From: Spongiimicrobium salis | GTDB taxonomy: Bacteria; Bacteroidota; Bacteroidia; Flavobacteriales; Flavobacteriaceae | Reading direction: 5' to 3' | NCBI RefSeq assembly: GCF_043678055.1 | Contig: NZ_JBHEQA010000001.1 | Span: 1,922,001-1,986,000 of the forward strand | Length of the DNA stretch: 64,000 nucleotides | Shown: positions 16,786-25,135 of the stretch, in pieces | Layout of the letters: each line of letters starts with the position of its first letter | Position numbering within the stretch: the first letter of the stretch is position 1 | Translations under genes and position numbers: made by a program | Notes under the pieces: generated by a model | What the model was told of the DNA's origin: nothing | The model's input: the letters and a program-made list of their open reading frames with translations, nothing else | Databases searched by the model: none

Positions 16786-16897
16786 ATATGTGCGGATTGC
16801 ACATGCCATACTGAGCAAGGCTGAAGTAAAGATTTTGGTTGGTTATTTAGTTAGAGATCGCTCTGAGCACCTATGGTGTTCGGGGCGATTGTTTTTT
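16786..16897 (+). ncRNA. candidate small RNA, copy A (shares motif with copy B at 50.4 kb)
   Basis: An intergenic element of about 110 nt: a 6-bp hairpin ATGTGC / GCACAT (16788-16804), an unpaired spacer, then TTTGGTTGGTTATTTAG at 16834-16850, then a long terminator hairpin with T-run (16856-16897). The same order with an identical 17-nt motif occurs at 50359-50458. The promoter is weaker here (an imperfect TTGTTTTG box at 16773-16780), so it could alternatively be the processed 3' UTR of the upstream lipoprotein gene. Confidence 0.5.
16856..16897 (+). terminator. strong intrinsic terminator of candidate sRNA A
   Basis: Bases 16856-16871 pair with 16875-16890 along 16 positions, including G-T wobbles, around a TAT loop, followed by GTTTTTT. 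Confidence 0.8.
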
Positions 16898-17015
16898 AAT
16901 CCATATAGGCTTTAAAATAATAGGGCCTTCTTTTTTGGAATGTTGGAAAAGCATGTCAAAAAAATCAGAATCCATTAATTTTTACGGCATTATAGCTTGT
17001 TTCCCCAATTAGTAC

Positions 17016-17023
17016 TAATTTTG
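17016..17023 (+). promoter_or_regulatory. promoter of the SulP gene
   Basis: TAATTTTG matches TAnnTTTG, with a TTG at 16997-16999 16 bp upstream. It lies 20 bp before the GTG start. Confidence 0.6.
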
Positions 17024-17043
17024 CCCCCTTAAATCCTTAAGGT

Positions 17044-18666
17044 GTGAAGAAGTATCTAAACTTATTCGATTTTTCCCAAAAAGTAAATTATAAAACGGAG
17101 ATTTTATCGGGGCTTACTGTAGCTTTGGCCTTGGTGCCAGAAGCTATTGCATTTGCCCTTATCCCTGGTTTCTCTCCTTTAACAGGACTGTATGCTGCCT
17201 TTATTCTGGCATTGGTCACTGCTATTTTGGGAGGTAGACCTGGTATGATCTCGGGAGCTACAGGTGCCGTAGCAGTAGTTTTTATTGGATTGATTCTGGA
17301 ATTGAAACGAAATTTTCCAGGAATAGAACCGGAAACTATTTTAAATTATGTTTTTGCTACAGTGATTCTAGCGGGACTTTTTCAGATTGCCGCTGGCTTT
17401 TTGCGCTTGGGAAAATTTATACGTCTTGTGCCACACCCGGTAATGTTTGGTTTTGTGAACGGTTTGGCCATAATCATTTTTATGGCGCAATTCCCTAATT
17501 TTTATGTAAAGGGAACTACGGATTTGCTTTCTGGAACGGCCTTATATACGATGTTGGGATTAACTTTACTGACTATGGGAATCATCTGGGGTTTACCAAA
17601 GTTGACCAAAGCAATTCCCTCTTCTCTTGTAGCTATTATTGTAATCTCGGCCATTGTGATAGGGTTTGGTATTGACACGCTTACCGTTGCGGATACCATG
17701 AATGCAGGTGAATCGATCAAGGGAGGTTTTCCGCCATTGTCCATTCCCCAAATCCCAATGACCTTGGATACCCTAAAGATCATTCTTCCTTATGCTGGAA
17801 TTGTAGCAGGAGTGGGACTTATTGAAAGTTTACTTACCCTAAATATTATTGATGAAATTACCGAGACACGTGGAAGCGGAAATCGGGAATGTATTGCTCA
17901 AGGGACTGCCAATATCCTTTCGGGATTTCTTTCTGGGATGGGAGGTTGCGCCATGATTGGACAAAGTCTCATCAATACTTCGGCCGGAGCTCGTGCCAGA
18001 CTTTCCGGAATTACGGCGGCAGTAATGCTATTGGTTTTTATTATGTTTGGATCCAATCTTATAGAACAGTTGCCCATGGCAGCTTTGGTTGGATTAATGT
18101 TTATGGTAGCCATTGGAACCTTTGAATGGGCCAGTTTTAAAACCTTCCGAAAGATGCCCAATTCAGATGTGGTTGTAATGGTATTGGTTACTTTGATCAC
18201 CGCCATTACCCATAATTTAGCAGTGGCTGTATTATTGGGAGTAATTATTTCCGCGCTTGCCTACTCCTGGGAAAATGCCAAGCGGATACGGGCCAGAAAA
18301 TACGTTGACGATAATGGGGTGAAACACTATGAGATATATGGGCCTTTATTTTTTGGTTCCACAACACTTTTTGCTGAAAAATTTGATGTGCAGAACGATC
18401 CAGAAGAGGTAATTATCGATTTTCAGGAAAGCCGTGTAGCGGACATGTCTGGAATAGAGGCGTTGAACAAGATTACGGAACGCTATCAAAAAGTGGGAAA
18501 GAAAGTCCACTTGCGACATTTAAGTAGGGACTGTAAACGTCTTTTGGAAAATGCGGATGAGATTATTGAAGTAAATGTATTGGAAGATCCTACCTATAAA
18601 GTGGTCGTGGATAAGGCAAAAACGTCGGAAGAACGCAAGGAATGGTATAACCTTTGGGGCCTTTAA
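17044..18666 (+). CDS. SulP family inorganic anion transporter with STAS domain
   Basis: A 540-residue inner-membrane transporter. The N-terminal signature ILSGLTVALALVPEAIAFALIPGFSPLTGLYAAF and the long hydrophobic region (about residues 20-410, roughly 11 segments) are typical of SulP/SLC26. A cytoplasmic STAS domain follows (FGSTTLFAEKFD... VIIDFQESRVADMSGIEAL). SulP proteins move sulfate, bicarbonate or dicarboxylates; the substrate is not decided. GTG at 17044 is the start, supported by the promoter 20 bp upstream. The gene is followed by a bidirectional terminator shared with the convergent cytochrome gene. Confidence 0.92.
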   Translation: MKKYLNLFDFSQKVNYKTEILSGLTVALALVPEAIAFALIPGFSPLTGLYAAFILALVTAILGGRPGMISGATGAVAVVFIGLILELKRNFPGIEPETILNYVFATVILAGLFQIAAGFLRLGKFIRLVPHPVMFGFVNGLAIIIFMAQFPNFYVKGTTDLLSGTALYTMLGLTLLTMGIIWGLPKLTKAIPSSLVAIIVISAIVIGFGIDTLTVADTMNAGESIKGGFPPLSIPQIPMTLDTLKIILPYAGIVAGVGLIESLLTLNIIDEITETRGSGNRECIAQGTANILSGFLSGMGGCAMIGQSLINTSAGARARLSGITAAVMLLVFIMFGSNLIEQLPMAALVGLMFMVAIGTFEWASFKTFRKMPNSDVVVMVLVTLITAITHNLAVAVLLGVIISALAYSWENAKRIRARKYVDDNGVKHYEIYGPLFFGSTTLFAEKFDVQNDPEEVIIDFQESRVADMSGIEALNKITERYQKVGKKVHLRHLSRDCKRLLENADEIIEVNVLEDPTYKVVVDKAKTSEERKEWYNLWGL

Positions 18667-18704
18667 AAATTAAAAGCAGTTACAAACTACATATTGAGCA
18701 CTAA

Positions 18705-18741
18705 AAAAGGCCTGACCATATATATTATGATCAGGCCTTTT
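18705..18741. terminator. bidirectional terminator
   Basis: AAAAGGCCTGA (18705-18715) pairs perfectly with TCAGGCCTTTT (18731-18741) between the convergent SulP and cytochrome genes. Confidence 0.85.
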
Positions 18742-18757
18742 CTAAATTCTGGTGCTA

Positions 18758-19237
18758 CTATAGCGTACGCAGATATTCTGCCAAGCTCCGTGCTTCATCT
18801 TCTGTAAGATTGGAGTTGGTCATGATAGCATTGTTATATTCTTTTAATAAGGCTTTTGCTATAGGATCGCTTTTTACCATTTCTGTAGGATTCAGCATCA
18901 TATTCATCACCCATTCAGGGCTTCTACGTTCGTATACCCCCTTCATTGCCGGACCTATGCCACGCTGTTCTGCCATATGACAGGCCGTACATTTTGTAGC
19001 AAAAAGAATTTCTCCTGCTGCTGCCATTTCAGTATTAACCTCTGCATCAAAACTAAGGGATTTAATAGGCCCTATACCTTTGTTGCTCATGTCTACGGGA
19101 ACGCCTTCTTGAACGGTTTCTGCCTTACTTTCGGTTTTCGTACGGCTCATTTCAAAACCGTCTTTCTTTTCTTCTTTTTTTCCACCGCAACTCATCAGCA
19201 ATGCGCTTAGAGCCAGGGCGCTCAATATATTCTTCAT
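18758..19237 (-). CDS. c-type cytochrome lipoprotein
   Basis: A 159-residue protein with lipobox LMSC at residues 14-17 and a charged linker. A single class I cytochrome c domain follows: heme-binding CTACH at 83-87, GIGPAMKGVYERR and a distal Met within WVMNMMLNP. It ends in the usual LAEYLRTL helix. It is probably an anchored periplasmic electron carrier; no oxidase or reductase gene is adjacent to name its partner. A TATATTTG promoter box lies about 20 nt upstream on the minus strand. Confidence 0.88.
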   Translation of the reverse strand: MKNILSALALSALLMSCGGKKEEKKDGFEMSRTKTESKAETVQEGVPVDMSNKGIGPIKSLSFDAEVNTEMAAAGEILFATKCTACHMAEQRGIGPAMKGVYERRSPEWVMNMMLNPTEMVKSDPIAKALLKEYNNAIMTNSNLTEDEARSLAEYLRTL

Positions 19238-19256
19238 CTGTAAAAAGGTTAAGAAA

Positions 19257-19264
19257 CAAATATA
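19257..19264 (-). promoter_or_regulatory. -7 promoter box of the cytochrome c gene
   Basis: The minus strand reads TATATTTG, a TAnnTTTG match with about 19 nt to the ATG at 19237. Confidence 0.6.
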
Positions 19265-19278
19265 AGAAATAGCATAGT

Positions 19279-20241
19279 TTAAAGGTAGTCTTCAAAGAAA
19301 TTTATTGCTCTTTTTTCCGTATAGGAAGCGTTATTCTTAACATGAAATCCAACATGGCCACCATACAAGGGGATTTCCAAGTGTAAATTTGGGTTTTTTT
19401 CCGCTTTTTCAATAGGATAACAGCTGGGCCCCAAAAAAGAATCGTTTTTTGCATTCAAGATCAGTGTGGGCACGGTAATATGTTCGAGAAACTGTAGGGA
19501 ACTACATTGGGTATAGTAATCCAACCCGTCTTTAAAACCATGGGCCTTGCTGGTATAAATATCGTCAAAATCCTTTAGCGTCTTGACCTTTAAAATATCC
19601 TTATCGCTAATCTGATCAGGGAAAAGTATTTGCTTGGCCCGCAATTTTTGGAGCAGGTGTTTTTTAAATCGCCTCGCATAGATTAGGTTTTTAGGCATAA
19701 GCAATTGGATCAAGGAACTGTGAAGGTCACAAGGTACCGAAACGGCTACGGCCCCTTTGATCATTGCAGGTACTGCATTTCCTTCGCCAAGGTACTTTAG
19801 AACCAAGTTTCCCCCTAAGCTAAAACCTTTTAAATAAAGGGAGGTATAGGCGTATTTTTCCAAGATATGATGTAATACGGCAATAAGATCTTCGGTTGCG
19901 CCCGAATGATAGGAGCGAAACAAAAGATTGGTGCTGCCACTGCAACTCCTGAGGTTAATAGCGCATACATCATACCCATTTAAATTGAACGCCTTAGCAC
20001 TTCCTGTAATATAGGGGCGTTGGGCATTGCCTTCCAATCCGTGGATTAAGAGGACAACTTTATCGGTTTTGGTTTGGGCATAACTCCAATCCAGATCCAA
20101 AAAATCCCCATCGGGAAGGTCAATACGTTCCCGTTGCTGATCAATACCTTCAACCTTCCGAAAAACTCCTGCATAAATGGTGGAAAAATGTCCATTTTTA
20201 AATAGAAATGGAGGGTTGTAGGGAGAGGGTATTAAGGGCAT
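19279..20241 (-). CDS. YheT-family alpha/beta hydrolase
   Basis: A 320-residue soluble hydrolase. Family landmarks are the N-terminal PFLFKNGHFSTIYAG, VLLIHGLEGNAQRPYI, NLRSCSGSTN, the nucleophile elbow GFSLGGNLVLKYLGEG, the acid in LNAKNDSFLG and the His in YGGHVGFH. YheT-like proteins are esterase-fold enzymes without a firm physiological role. The start ATG overlaps the bestrophin stop by one base (TAATG), so the two genes are translationally coupled. Confidence 0.88.
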   Translation of the reverse strand: MPLIPSPYNPPFLFKNGHFSTIYAGVFRKVEGIDQQRERIDLPDGDFLDLDWSYAQTKTDKVVLLIHGLEGNAQRPYITGSAKAFNLNGYDVCAINLRSCSGSTNLLFRSYHSGATEDLIAVLHHILEKYAYTSLYLKGFSLGGNLVLKYLGEGNAVPAMIKGAVAVSVPCDLHSSLIQLLMPKNLIYARRFKKHLLQKLRAKQILFPDQISDKDILKVKTLKDFDDIYTSKAHGFKDGLDYYTQCSSLQFLEHITVPTLILNAKNDSFLGPSCYPIEKAEKNPNLHLEIPLYGGHVGFHVKNNASYTEKRAINFFEDYL

Positions 20242-21245
20242 TAATAGAGGATGTTGTCTTTAGCCTGTATTTTTTCAGGAAGGTTTTTTTCATTAAGCAT
20301 ATCCCTAAGGTCAATTTCAATGGTACGACACAAGGCAGTCATGGGAACATCATTGATCCTACCTTCAAAAGGATCCTCACTATTGCTTCCTACCTTTTCC
20401 ATCGTAATAAAAATCCAGGACAATAAAACGGAAAAAGGAATCATAAGTCCTAAAAATAATTGCTGCTGGGAAACGGTGAGCAACTCAGAAATCTCTTCTT
20501 CAAAAATAGAGAGAAGCCCAAAAGGCAGCAATAGTACAAATATCCATGTAAATACGGTACTGAAATAGGCATATTGTCGCGGAAAGGGCGTGTTTTTTAT
20601 CCGTTCACATTTCCCTTGGAGATTATACATTTCTTCCAGATTATTATGGAATATTTGTTTGTCAAACTCTGTGATCTTCCCTTCTTTCAGTAATTCTTTG
20701 AGATGTAACCCTTGATTCTTGATAAGATGTGTGGCCACGTTTTTTCTGTTTTCCAAATCGGCATCTTCTTCGGGAGATAGGAAACTATCCAAGCCAGCGC
20801 AAACAGGATTTCGTTCTCCGTGCCGATCAAACATTTTTTCAACCGCCTTATTTTCTTTAATGGAAAAGCTAGAAGGTTGGCGCAATTGAATCCTTAAGGC
20901 ATTGATCCAAGCCAAATGTCGGTAAATAAGAATACGTTGCGCTTCGGGGTCATCCATAACAAAACCCAAGACATTATTGGCCCATGTGCGGGAATAGTTT
21001 ACAATACCACCCCATATTTTTCGACCTTCCCAAAAACGATCATAGCTTTGACTATTTTTAAATCCAATATAGAATGCCACCGCAATACCGATAACACTAA
21101 TGGGTTGAAAGGGAATATCGATAAAGGTCCAGTCCAAAAAATAGTAGACAGAAAAAATAAGCCCTGCCCAAAGGGTAAAAAAGAGAATATTGCGCCATGC
21201 AAATCGGACAATGATTCCCCAACTAATGTTACGTTTTACATACAT
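20241..21245 (-). CDS. bestrophin family ion channel
   Basis: A 334-residue protein of the bestrophin / UPF0187 (YneE-like) family. It has two early hydrophobic segments (FTLWAGLIFSVYYFLDW; PISVIGIAVAFYIGFKNSQSYDRFWEGRKIWGG region) with the conserved aromatic/RFWEGRK stretch, then a cytoplasmic helical part and two more hydrophobic segments near residues 225-280. Prokaryotic bestrophins form pentameric channels, usually cation-selective. It is coupled to the downstream YheT-like hydrolase gene by a one-base overlap. Confidence 0.88.
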   Translation of the reverse strand: MYVKRNISWGIIVRFAWRNILFFTLWAGLIFSVYYFLDWTFIDIPFQPISVIGIAVAFYIGFKNSQSYDRFWEGRKIWGGIVNYSRTWANNVLGFVMDDPEAQRILIYRHLAWINALRIQLRQPSSFSIKENKAVEKMFDRHGERNPVCAGLDSFLSPEEDADLENRKNVATHLIKNQGLHLKELLKEGKITEFDKQIFHNNLEEMYNLQGKCERIKNTPFPRQYAYFSTVFTWIFVLLLPFGLLSIFEEEISELLTVSQQQLFLGLMIPFSVLLSWIFITMEKVGSNSEDPFEGRINDVPMTALCRTIEIDLRDMLNEKNLPEKIQAKDNILY

Positions 21246-21257
21246 AGCTACTAAAAA

Positions 21258-22232
21258 CTAGGATTTTGGATAGATTTCCAGCAATCGTGCTTGTTCAGAG
21301 ATGGCTGTTTTGAATTCTGTTTTAAGATCATCTACCAGTTCTGCCACCGAGCATACATTGTCAATAAGAGCTACACCCTGACCTGCAGACCAAATGGTTT
21401 TCCAGGCCTTAGCTTCCGTATCGAGCTCTTTTCCAAAATCAATTTTTACATCTTTCTTTAAATCTTCTTCCGTAATTCCCGCTGCTTGTAAGCTGGCGGC
21501 CAAAAAATTGGCATGTACTCCAGAAATAGCTGCAGTGTATACCACATCGCTAGCACCTGCCTTTACAATCATTTCCCTATAGGCTTCCGGAGCTTTACTT
21601 TCCGTAGTATTGATAAAACGTGTGCCCATATAGGCTAGATCGGCGCCCATTTGCATGGCAGAAGCAATATCTCTTCCGGTACTGATACAACCCGAAAGTA
21701 TAATGGTTTTATCAAAGAAGCTTTTGACTTCTGAAACCAAGGTCATGGGATTAATGGTTCCTGCATGTCCCCCGGCCCCGGCGGCCACGAGAATAAGGCC
21801 ATCGACTCCGGCTCCTGCTGCTTTTTGCGCATGTCTCTTTTTGATGACATCGTGAAAGACCAGACCACCATAACTATGAATGGCATCGACTACTTGGGAT
21901 ACCGCACCTAAAGAGGTAATGATCAAGGGGACCTGATGCTTGACGCAAAGTTTAAGATCGGCCTCCAAACGGGGGTTGGTGGGATGAACAATAAGGTTTA
22001 CGCCAAAAGGAGCAGCTTTCTTTCCTGTTTCTTCTTCGAATTTTTTAAGTTCTGATTTTATTTCGATCAACCATTCCTCAAAACCTTCACTACTGCGTTG
22101 ATTTAGGGCAGGAAAGGTTCCAACAATACCATTTTTACAACATTCAATAACGAGTTTTGGTCCCGAAATAAGGAACATTGGTGCGGCTATGGCCGGTAAG
22201 GAAAGGTCTTTGGTAAAAGCTGCTTTGGACAT
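21258..22232 (-). CDS. nitronate monooxygenase / 2-nitropropane dioxygenase-like flavoprotein
   Basis: A 324-residue FMN TIM-barrel enzyme. The ATG at 22232 (MSKAAFTKDLSLPAIAAPMFLISGP) is preferred; the longer frame adds 29 residues that do not look conserved. Motifs are PAIAAPMFLISGPKLV, LILVAAGAGGHAG and the FMN-phosphate-binding ILSGCISTGRDIASAMQMGADLAYMGTRFI. Members oxidise alkyl nitronates or act as related FMN oxidoreductases. It lies just upstream of the bestrophin gene on the same strand, 12 bp apart, and may be co-transcribed with it. Confidence 0.88.
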   Translation of the reverse strand: MSKAAFTKDLSLPAIAAPMFLISGPKLVIECCKNGIVGTFPALNQRSSEGFEEWLIEIKSELKKFEEETGKKAAPFGVNLIVHPTNPRLEADLKLCVKHQVPLIITSLGAVSQVVDAIHSYGGLVFHDVIKKRHAQKAAGAGVDGLILVAAGAGGHAGTINPMTLVSEVKSFFDKTIILSGCISTGRDIASAMQMGADLAYMGTRFINTTESKAPEAYREMIVKAGASDVVYTAAISGVHANFLAASLQAAGITEEDLKKDVKIDFGKELDTEAKAWKTIWSAGQGVALIDNVCSVAELVDDLKTEFKTAISEQARLLEIYPKS

Positions 22233-22338
22233 ATATTCTTGTTTTGTGCGAGCTTTAAAGATATTAAAACTAAATGTATTCCAAATAAAAATATACACAC
22301 GGTAAAGGGAAGAAGCCATTTACCAAAGTAAAGCGCCC

Positions 22339-23181
22339 TTAGAGATAACGCTTCCGAAAATCCCTGGGGTTTTCCGAGGTCACCTTTTTAAATACTCTAT
22401 TATAGTAAGAAAGGCTATCAAAACCACAGCGATAGCAGGCTTCGCTGACACTTTTTCCAGACATTAAATGGCGTTTGGATTGACTGATCCTATAGCGATT
22501 TAAAAACGCAACGAAAGTGTAACGGGTAGTCTGTTTGAAATAACGACAAAAAGCTTCTTTGGTCATATTGCTTATGGCGGCAACTTCGCTCAAATCTATT
22601 TTTCTGTCATAATTATTATCTACAAAAGCATAAATGCGCTGCAAGCGTTCCTGAGCCTTATCATTATGACTAATGGTATACGGTTGATCATGCAATAGCA
22701 CGGTTTCCGAAGAGGCTGAAAGTAGTCGGAACAATTCCAGGAGTTGCAGGTATTGCTGAAATGGTGGCTCTTGTTCCAGGTGAAACAGTGCATTTCCTAT
22801 TTGTTCTTTGATGGGGCCTTTAAATGCAATTCCATGAGCAGATTTCTTAAACAATTGTGCCACTTTGTCAAATTCGGGGATTCCCTGAATATGCCCTTCC
22901 ACAAAGTCTTTTTTTATATGGACCACCACTTTACGATAACTGCCTTTTATCCCATAATCAAAATTCAAGTGCGGAATATTGGAACCGATCAAGACCAAAT
23001 CATTGCCTTCATAATTGGAAATATGATCTCCAACATGACGTGTGCCATTGGCTCCGTCAATATAAACCAATTCATATTCGGGGTGGAAGTGCCAAAAGAA
23101 CAGATCGCTCATCCTGGGATTGAACATCATCCCAAAAGATTTATTGTCGTTGGCGCCTATGGTTTCTAATTGAATTTTCAT
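22339..23181 (-). CDS. AraC-family transcriptional regulator
   Basis: A 280-residue one-component regulator. An N-terminal cupin-like sensor (FFWHFHPEYELVYIDGANGTRHVGDHI... LVLIGSNIPH) is followed by a C-terminal double helix-turn-helix from about residue 180 (IDLSEVAAISNMTKEAFCRYFKQTTR; VSEACYRCGFDSLSYYNRVFKKVTSENP). It is divergent from the PhyH-SDR-SSS operon across about 140 bp, the classic arrangement for a local activator responding to the imported substrate. The ligand is unknown. Confidence 0.92.
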   Translation of the reverse strand: MKIQLETIGANDNKSFGMMFNPRMSDLFFWHFHPEYELVYIDGANGTRHVGDHISNYEGNDLVLIGSNIPHLNFDYGIKGSYRKVVVHIKKDFVEGHIQGIPEFDKVAQLFKKSAHGIAFKGPIKEQIGNALFHLEQEPPFQQYLQLLELFRLLSASSETVLLHDQPYTISHNDKAQERLQRIYAFVDNNYDRKIDLSEVAAISNMTKEAFCRYFKQTTRYTFVAFLNRYRISQSKRHLMSGKSVSEACYRCGFDSLSYYNRVFKKVTSENPRDFRKRYL

Positions 23182-23323
23182 ATTATTTCACTAAATTAAG
23201 ATATTAAAAGGAATTAATCTTTAATTAAATCAATATTGTACAAGTATTGGTTAAGTTTCGTAAAAGCACGTGATTTGAAATACCAGAACTTTGACCCATT
23301 GTAAAACGTTAAATTCAAAGAAG

Positions 23324-24307
23324 ATGAGCAATTCAAATAAAATGATGGGTTCAAAAGTAGTCTTGGAGAATCAACATACCGATATTCCAGGAAACCCTTC
23401 AACGGCGAAAAGTAGTGCGGTACAGCTTCGACAAGAAGCGAATGAAGCGAGTTTAAGAGTACTTACACTGGAACAATGGAAATCATGGAAGCACAATGGT
23501 TATGTTGTAATTAAAGAGGCTGTTCCAAGGAAACAGGCACAACAAACCGCCGATTTCCTATGGGAGTTTGAAGAAAAAGATCCCCAGGACAAGGAGAGCT
23601 GGTATACTGATCCACGTGCAGAGATTCAAATGAAAGAATTGGCCGGAACGGGTATGGTAGAAGTGTATAATCACCAGTTGTTATGGAACAATCGCCAAAT
23701 GGAAAAAGTATATGATGCCTTTGTTGATGTATGGGGTACCGAAAAACTTTGGGTAACCATTGATCGGGCAAATTTGAACTTCCCCATACGTCCGGGACAT
23801 GAGTATAAAGGATTTATTCATTGGGATTACGACCCGGAAACAAAACCGCAAAATGTTCAAGGAGTATTGGCACTGGCCGATCAGACCGATGAAAATATGG
23901 GAGGATTTCAATGTATTCCGTGGTTGTACCGCAATTATGATCGTTGGAAGTTGACACAACCTGAAGATCGAGATCACTTTAAACCAGATGTTTCCGATTT
24001 GGGCGATAAGTTGGTGAAAGTACCTATGGAAGCCGGAGATCTTCTTATTTTTAATAGTTCTGAACCTCATGGTATCCGTCCTAATCGATCTGGCGATAAA
24101 GTGCGTATTGCCCAATACATTTCAATGATGCCGGCAGAAGAAGACAATGAAAGTTTAAAGGAATGGCGTATTAATTCCTGGAAAAACAGAATTGCACCCG
24201 AAGGTTATGCCTTTCCGGGAGATCCACGAAATTGGGAGCAAACCAAATATGAAACTGCCGTACTATCGGAGCTGGGCGAAAAATTATTGGGCTTAAAAAA
24301 ATGGTAA
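23324..24307 (+). CDS. phytanoyl-CoA dioxygenase (PhyH) family Fe(II)/2-oxoglutarate oxygenase
   Basis: A 327-residue protein from the ATG 23324; the upstream in-frame TTG is less likely. The non-heme iron facial triad is intact: H166-x-D168 (HWDYD) and H249 (EPHGIRPN), with the 2-oxoglutarate-binding Arg at 261 (DKVRIAQ). PhyH enzymes hydroxylate or demethylate small molecules using oxygen and 2-oxoglutarate. It is the first gene of an operon with an SDR dehydrogenase (10 bp downstream) and a sodium/solute symporter, opposite an AraC regulator. This suggests oxidation of an imported small compound; the identity is not derivable. Confidence 0.88.
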   Translation: MSNSNKMMGSKVVLENQHTDIPGNPSTAKSSAVQLRQEANEASLRVLTLEQWKSWKHNGYVVIKEAVPRKQAQQTADFLWEFEEKDPQDKESWYTDPRAEIQMKELAGTGMVEVYNHQLLWNNRQMEKVYDAFVDVWGTEKLWVTIDRANLNFPIRPGHEYKGFIHWDYDPETKPQNVQGVLALADQTDENMGGFQCIPWLYRNYDRWKLTQPEDRDHFKPDVSDLGDKLVKVPMEAGDLLIFNSSEPHGIRPNRSGDKVRIAQYISMMPAEEDNESLKEWRINSWKNRIAPEGYAFPGDPRNWEQTKYETAVLSELGEKLLGLKKW

Positions 24308-24317
24308 TCAAGGGTAA

Positions 24318-25112
24318 ATGGATTTAAAACTTCAGGGAAAAACGGCCTTTATTACAGGCTCAACTTCGGGAATAGGATTCGCCACGGCAAAAGTACTGGC
24401 AGAAGAGGGAGTACATGTGATTCTTAACGGAAGAAAACGGGAGAGCCTCAATGCCGCTATCAAAAAATTAAACGCAATGGTTCCCGAGAGCAAAGTGTCC
24501 GGAATTGCTATGGATTTTGCAAAAAGTAATGCAATGGACGACCTCATAAAGGCGATACCAAAAATTGATATTTTGATCAATAATGTTGGGATGTATACCG
24601 CCCAATCCTTCTTTGATACTACAGATAAAGATTGGCAGCAACAATTGGAAGTGAATATGATGAGCGGGGTGCGTTTATCCCGGTATTTTTTGCCAAAAAT
24701 GCAGGAAGCCAATTGGGGACGGATTTTGTTTGTTTCCAGTGAATGTGCGGTTTTGGTGCCCGAAGATTTAATTGCCTATAGCGTTACGAAAGCTGCTCTT
24801 CTAGCCTTGTCCAGGGGATTGGCACAATTAACGAAAGGAACGGGGGTTACGGTAAATACGATTGTGCCCGGCTCTACCTTGACCGAAGGTGCGGCCACTT
24901 TTTTGGAAGAAAAAGCCATTGCCGAAAATAAGACAGCAAAAGCTGTGGAAGAAGATTTTTTCAAGGAGGTGCGGACTTCTTCTCTTTTACAACGTTTTGC
25001 CACACCGGAGGAAGTGGCCCATACCCTTGCATATTATGCCAGCCCTCTTGCTGCCGCGATCAATGGAGCGGCCATTAAAGTAGATGGAGGAAGCATTGGG
25101 GGAATTCTATGA
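24318..25112 (+). CDS. short-chain dehydrogenase/reductase
   Basis: A 264-residue classical SDR. It has the cofactor motif TGSTSGIG at 13-20, INNVG, the catalytic Ser (140/141 in VSSEC), Y154-x3-K158 (YSVTK) and the VPGSTLTEG and DGGSIGGIL C-terminal segments. It would oxidise an alcohol or reduce a ketone with NAD(P). It sits between the PhyH oxygenase and the symporter, consistent with a stepwise oxidative route for the transported substrate. Confidence 0.9.
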   Translation: MDLKLQGKTAFITGSTSGIGFATAKVLAEEGVHVILNGRKRESLNAAIKKLNAMVPESKVSGIAMDFAKSNAMDDLIKAIPKIDILINNVGMYTAQSFFDTTDKDWQQQLEVNMMSGVRLSRYFLPKMQEANWGRILFVSSECAVLVPEDLIAYSVTKAALLALSRGLAQLTKGTGVTVNTIVPGSTLTEGAATFLEEKAIAENKTAKAVEEDFFKEVRTSSLLQRFATPEEVAHTLAYYASPLAAAINGAAIKVDGGSIGGIL

Positions 25113-25135
25113 TTCCCACCTTATGAATAAAAACA

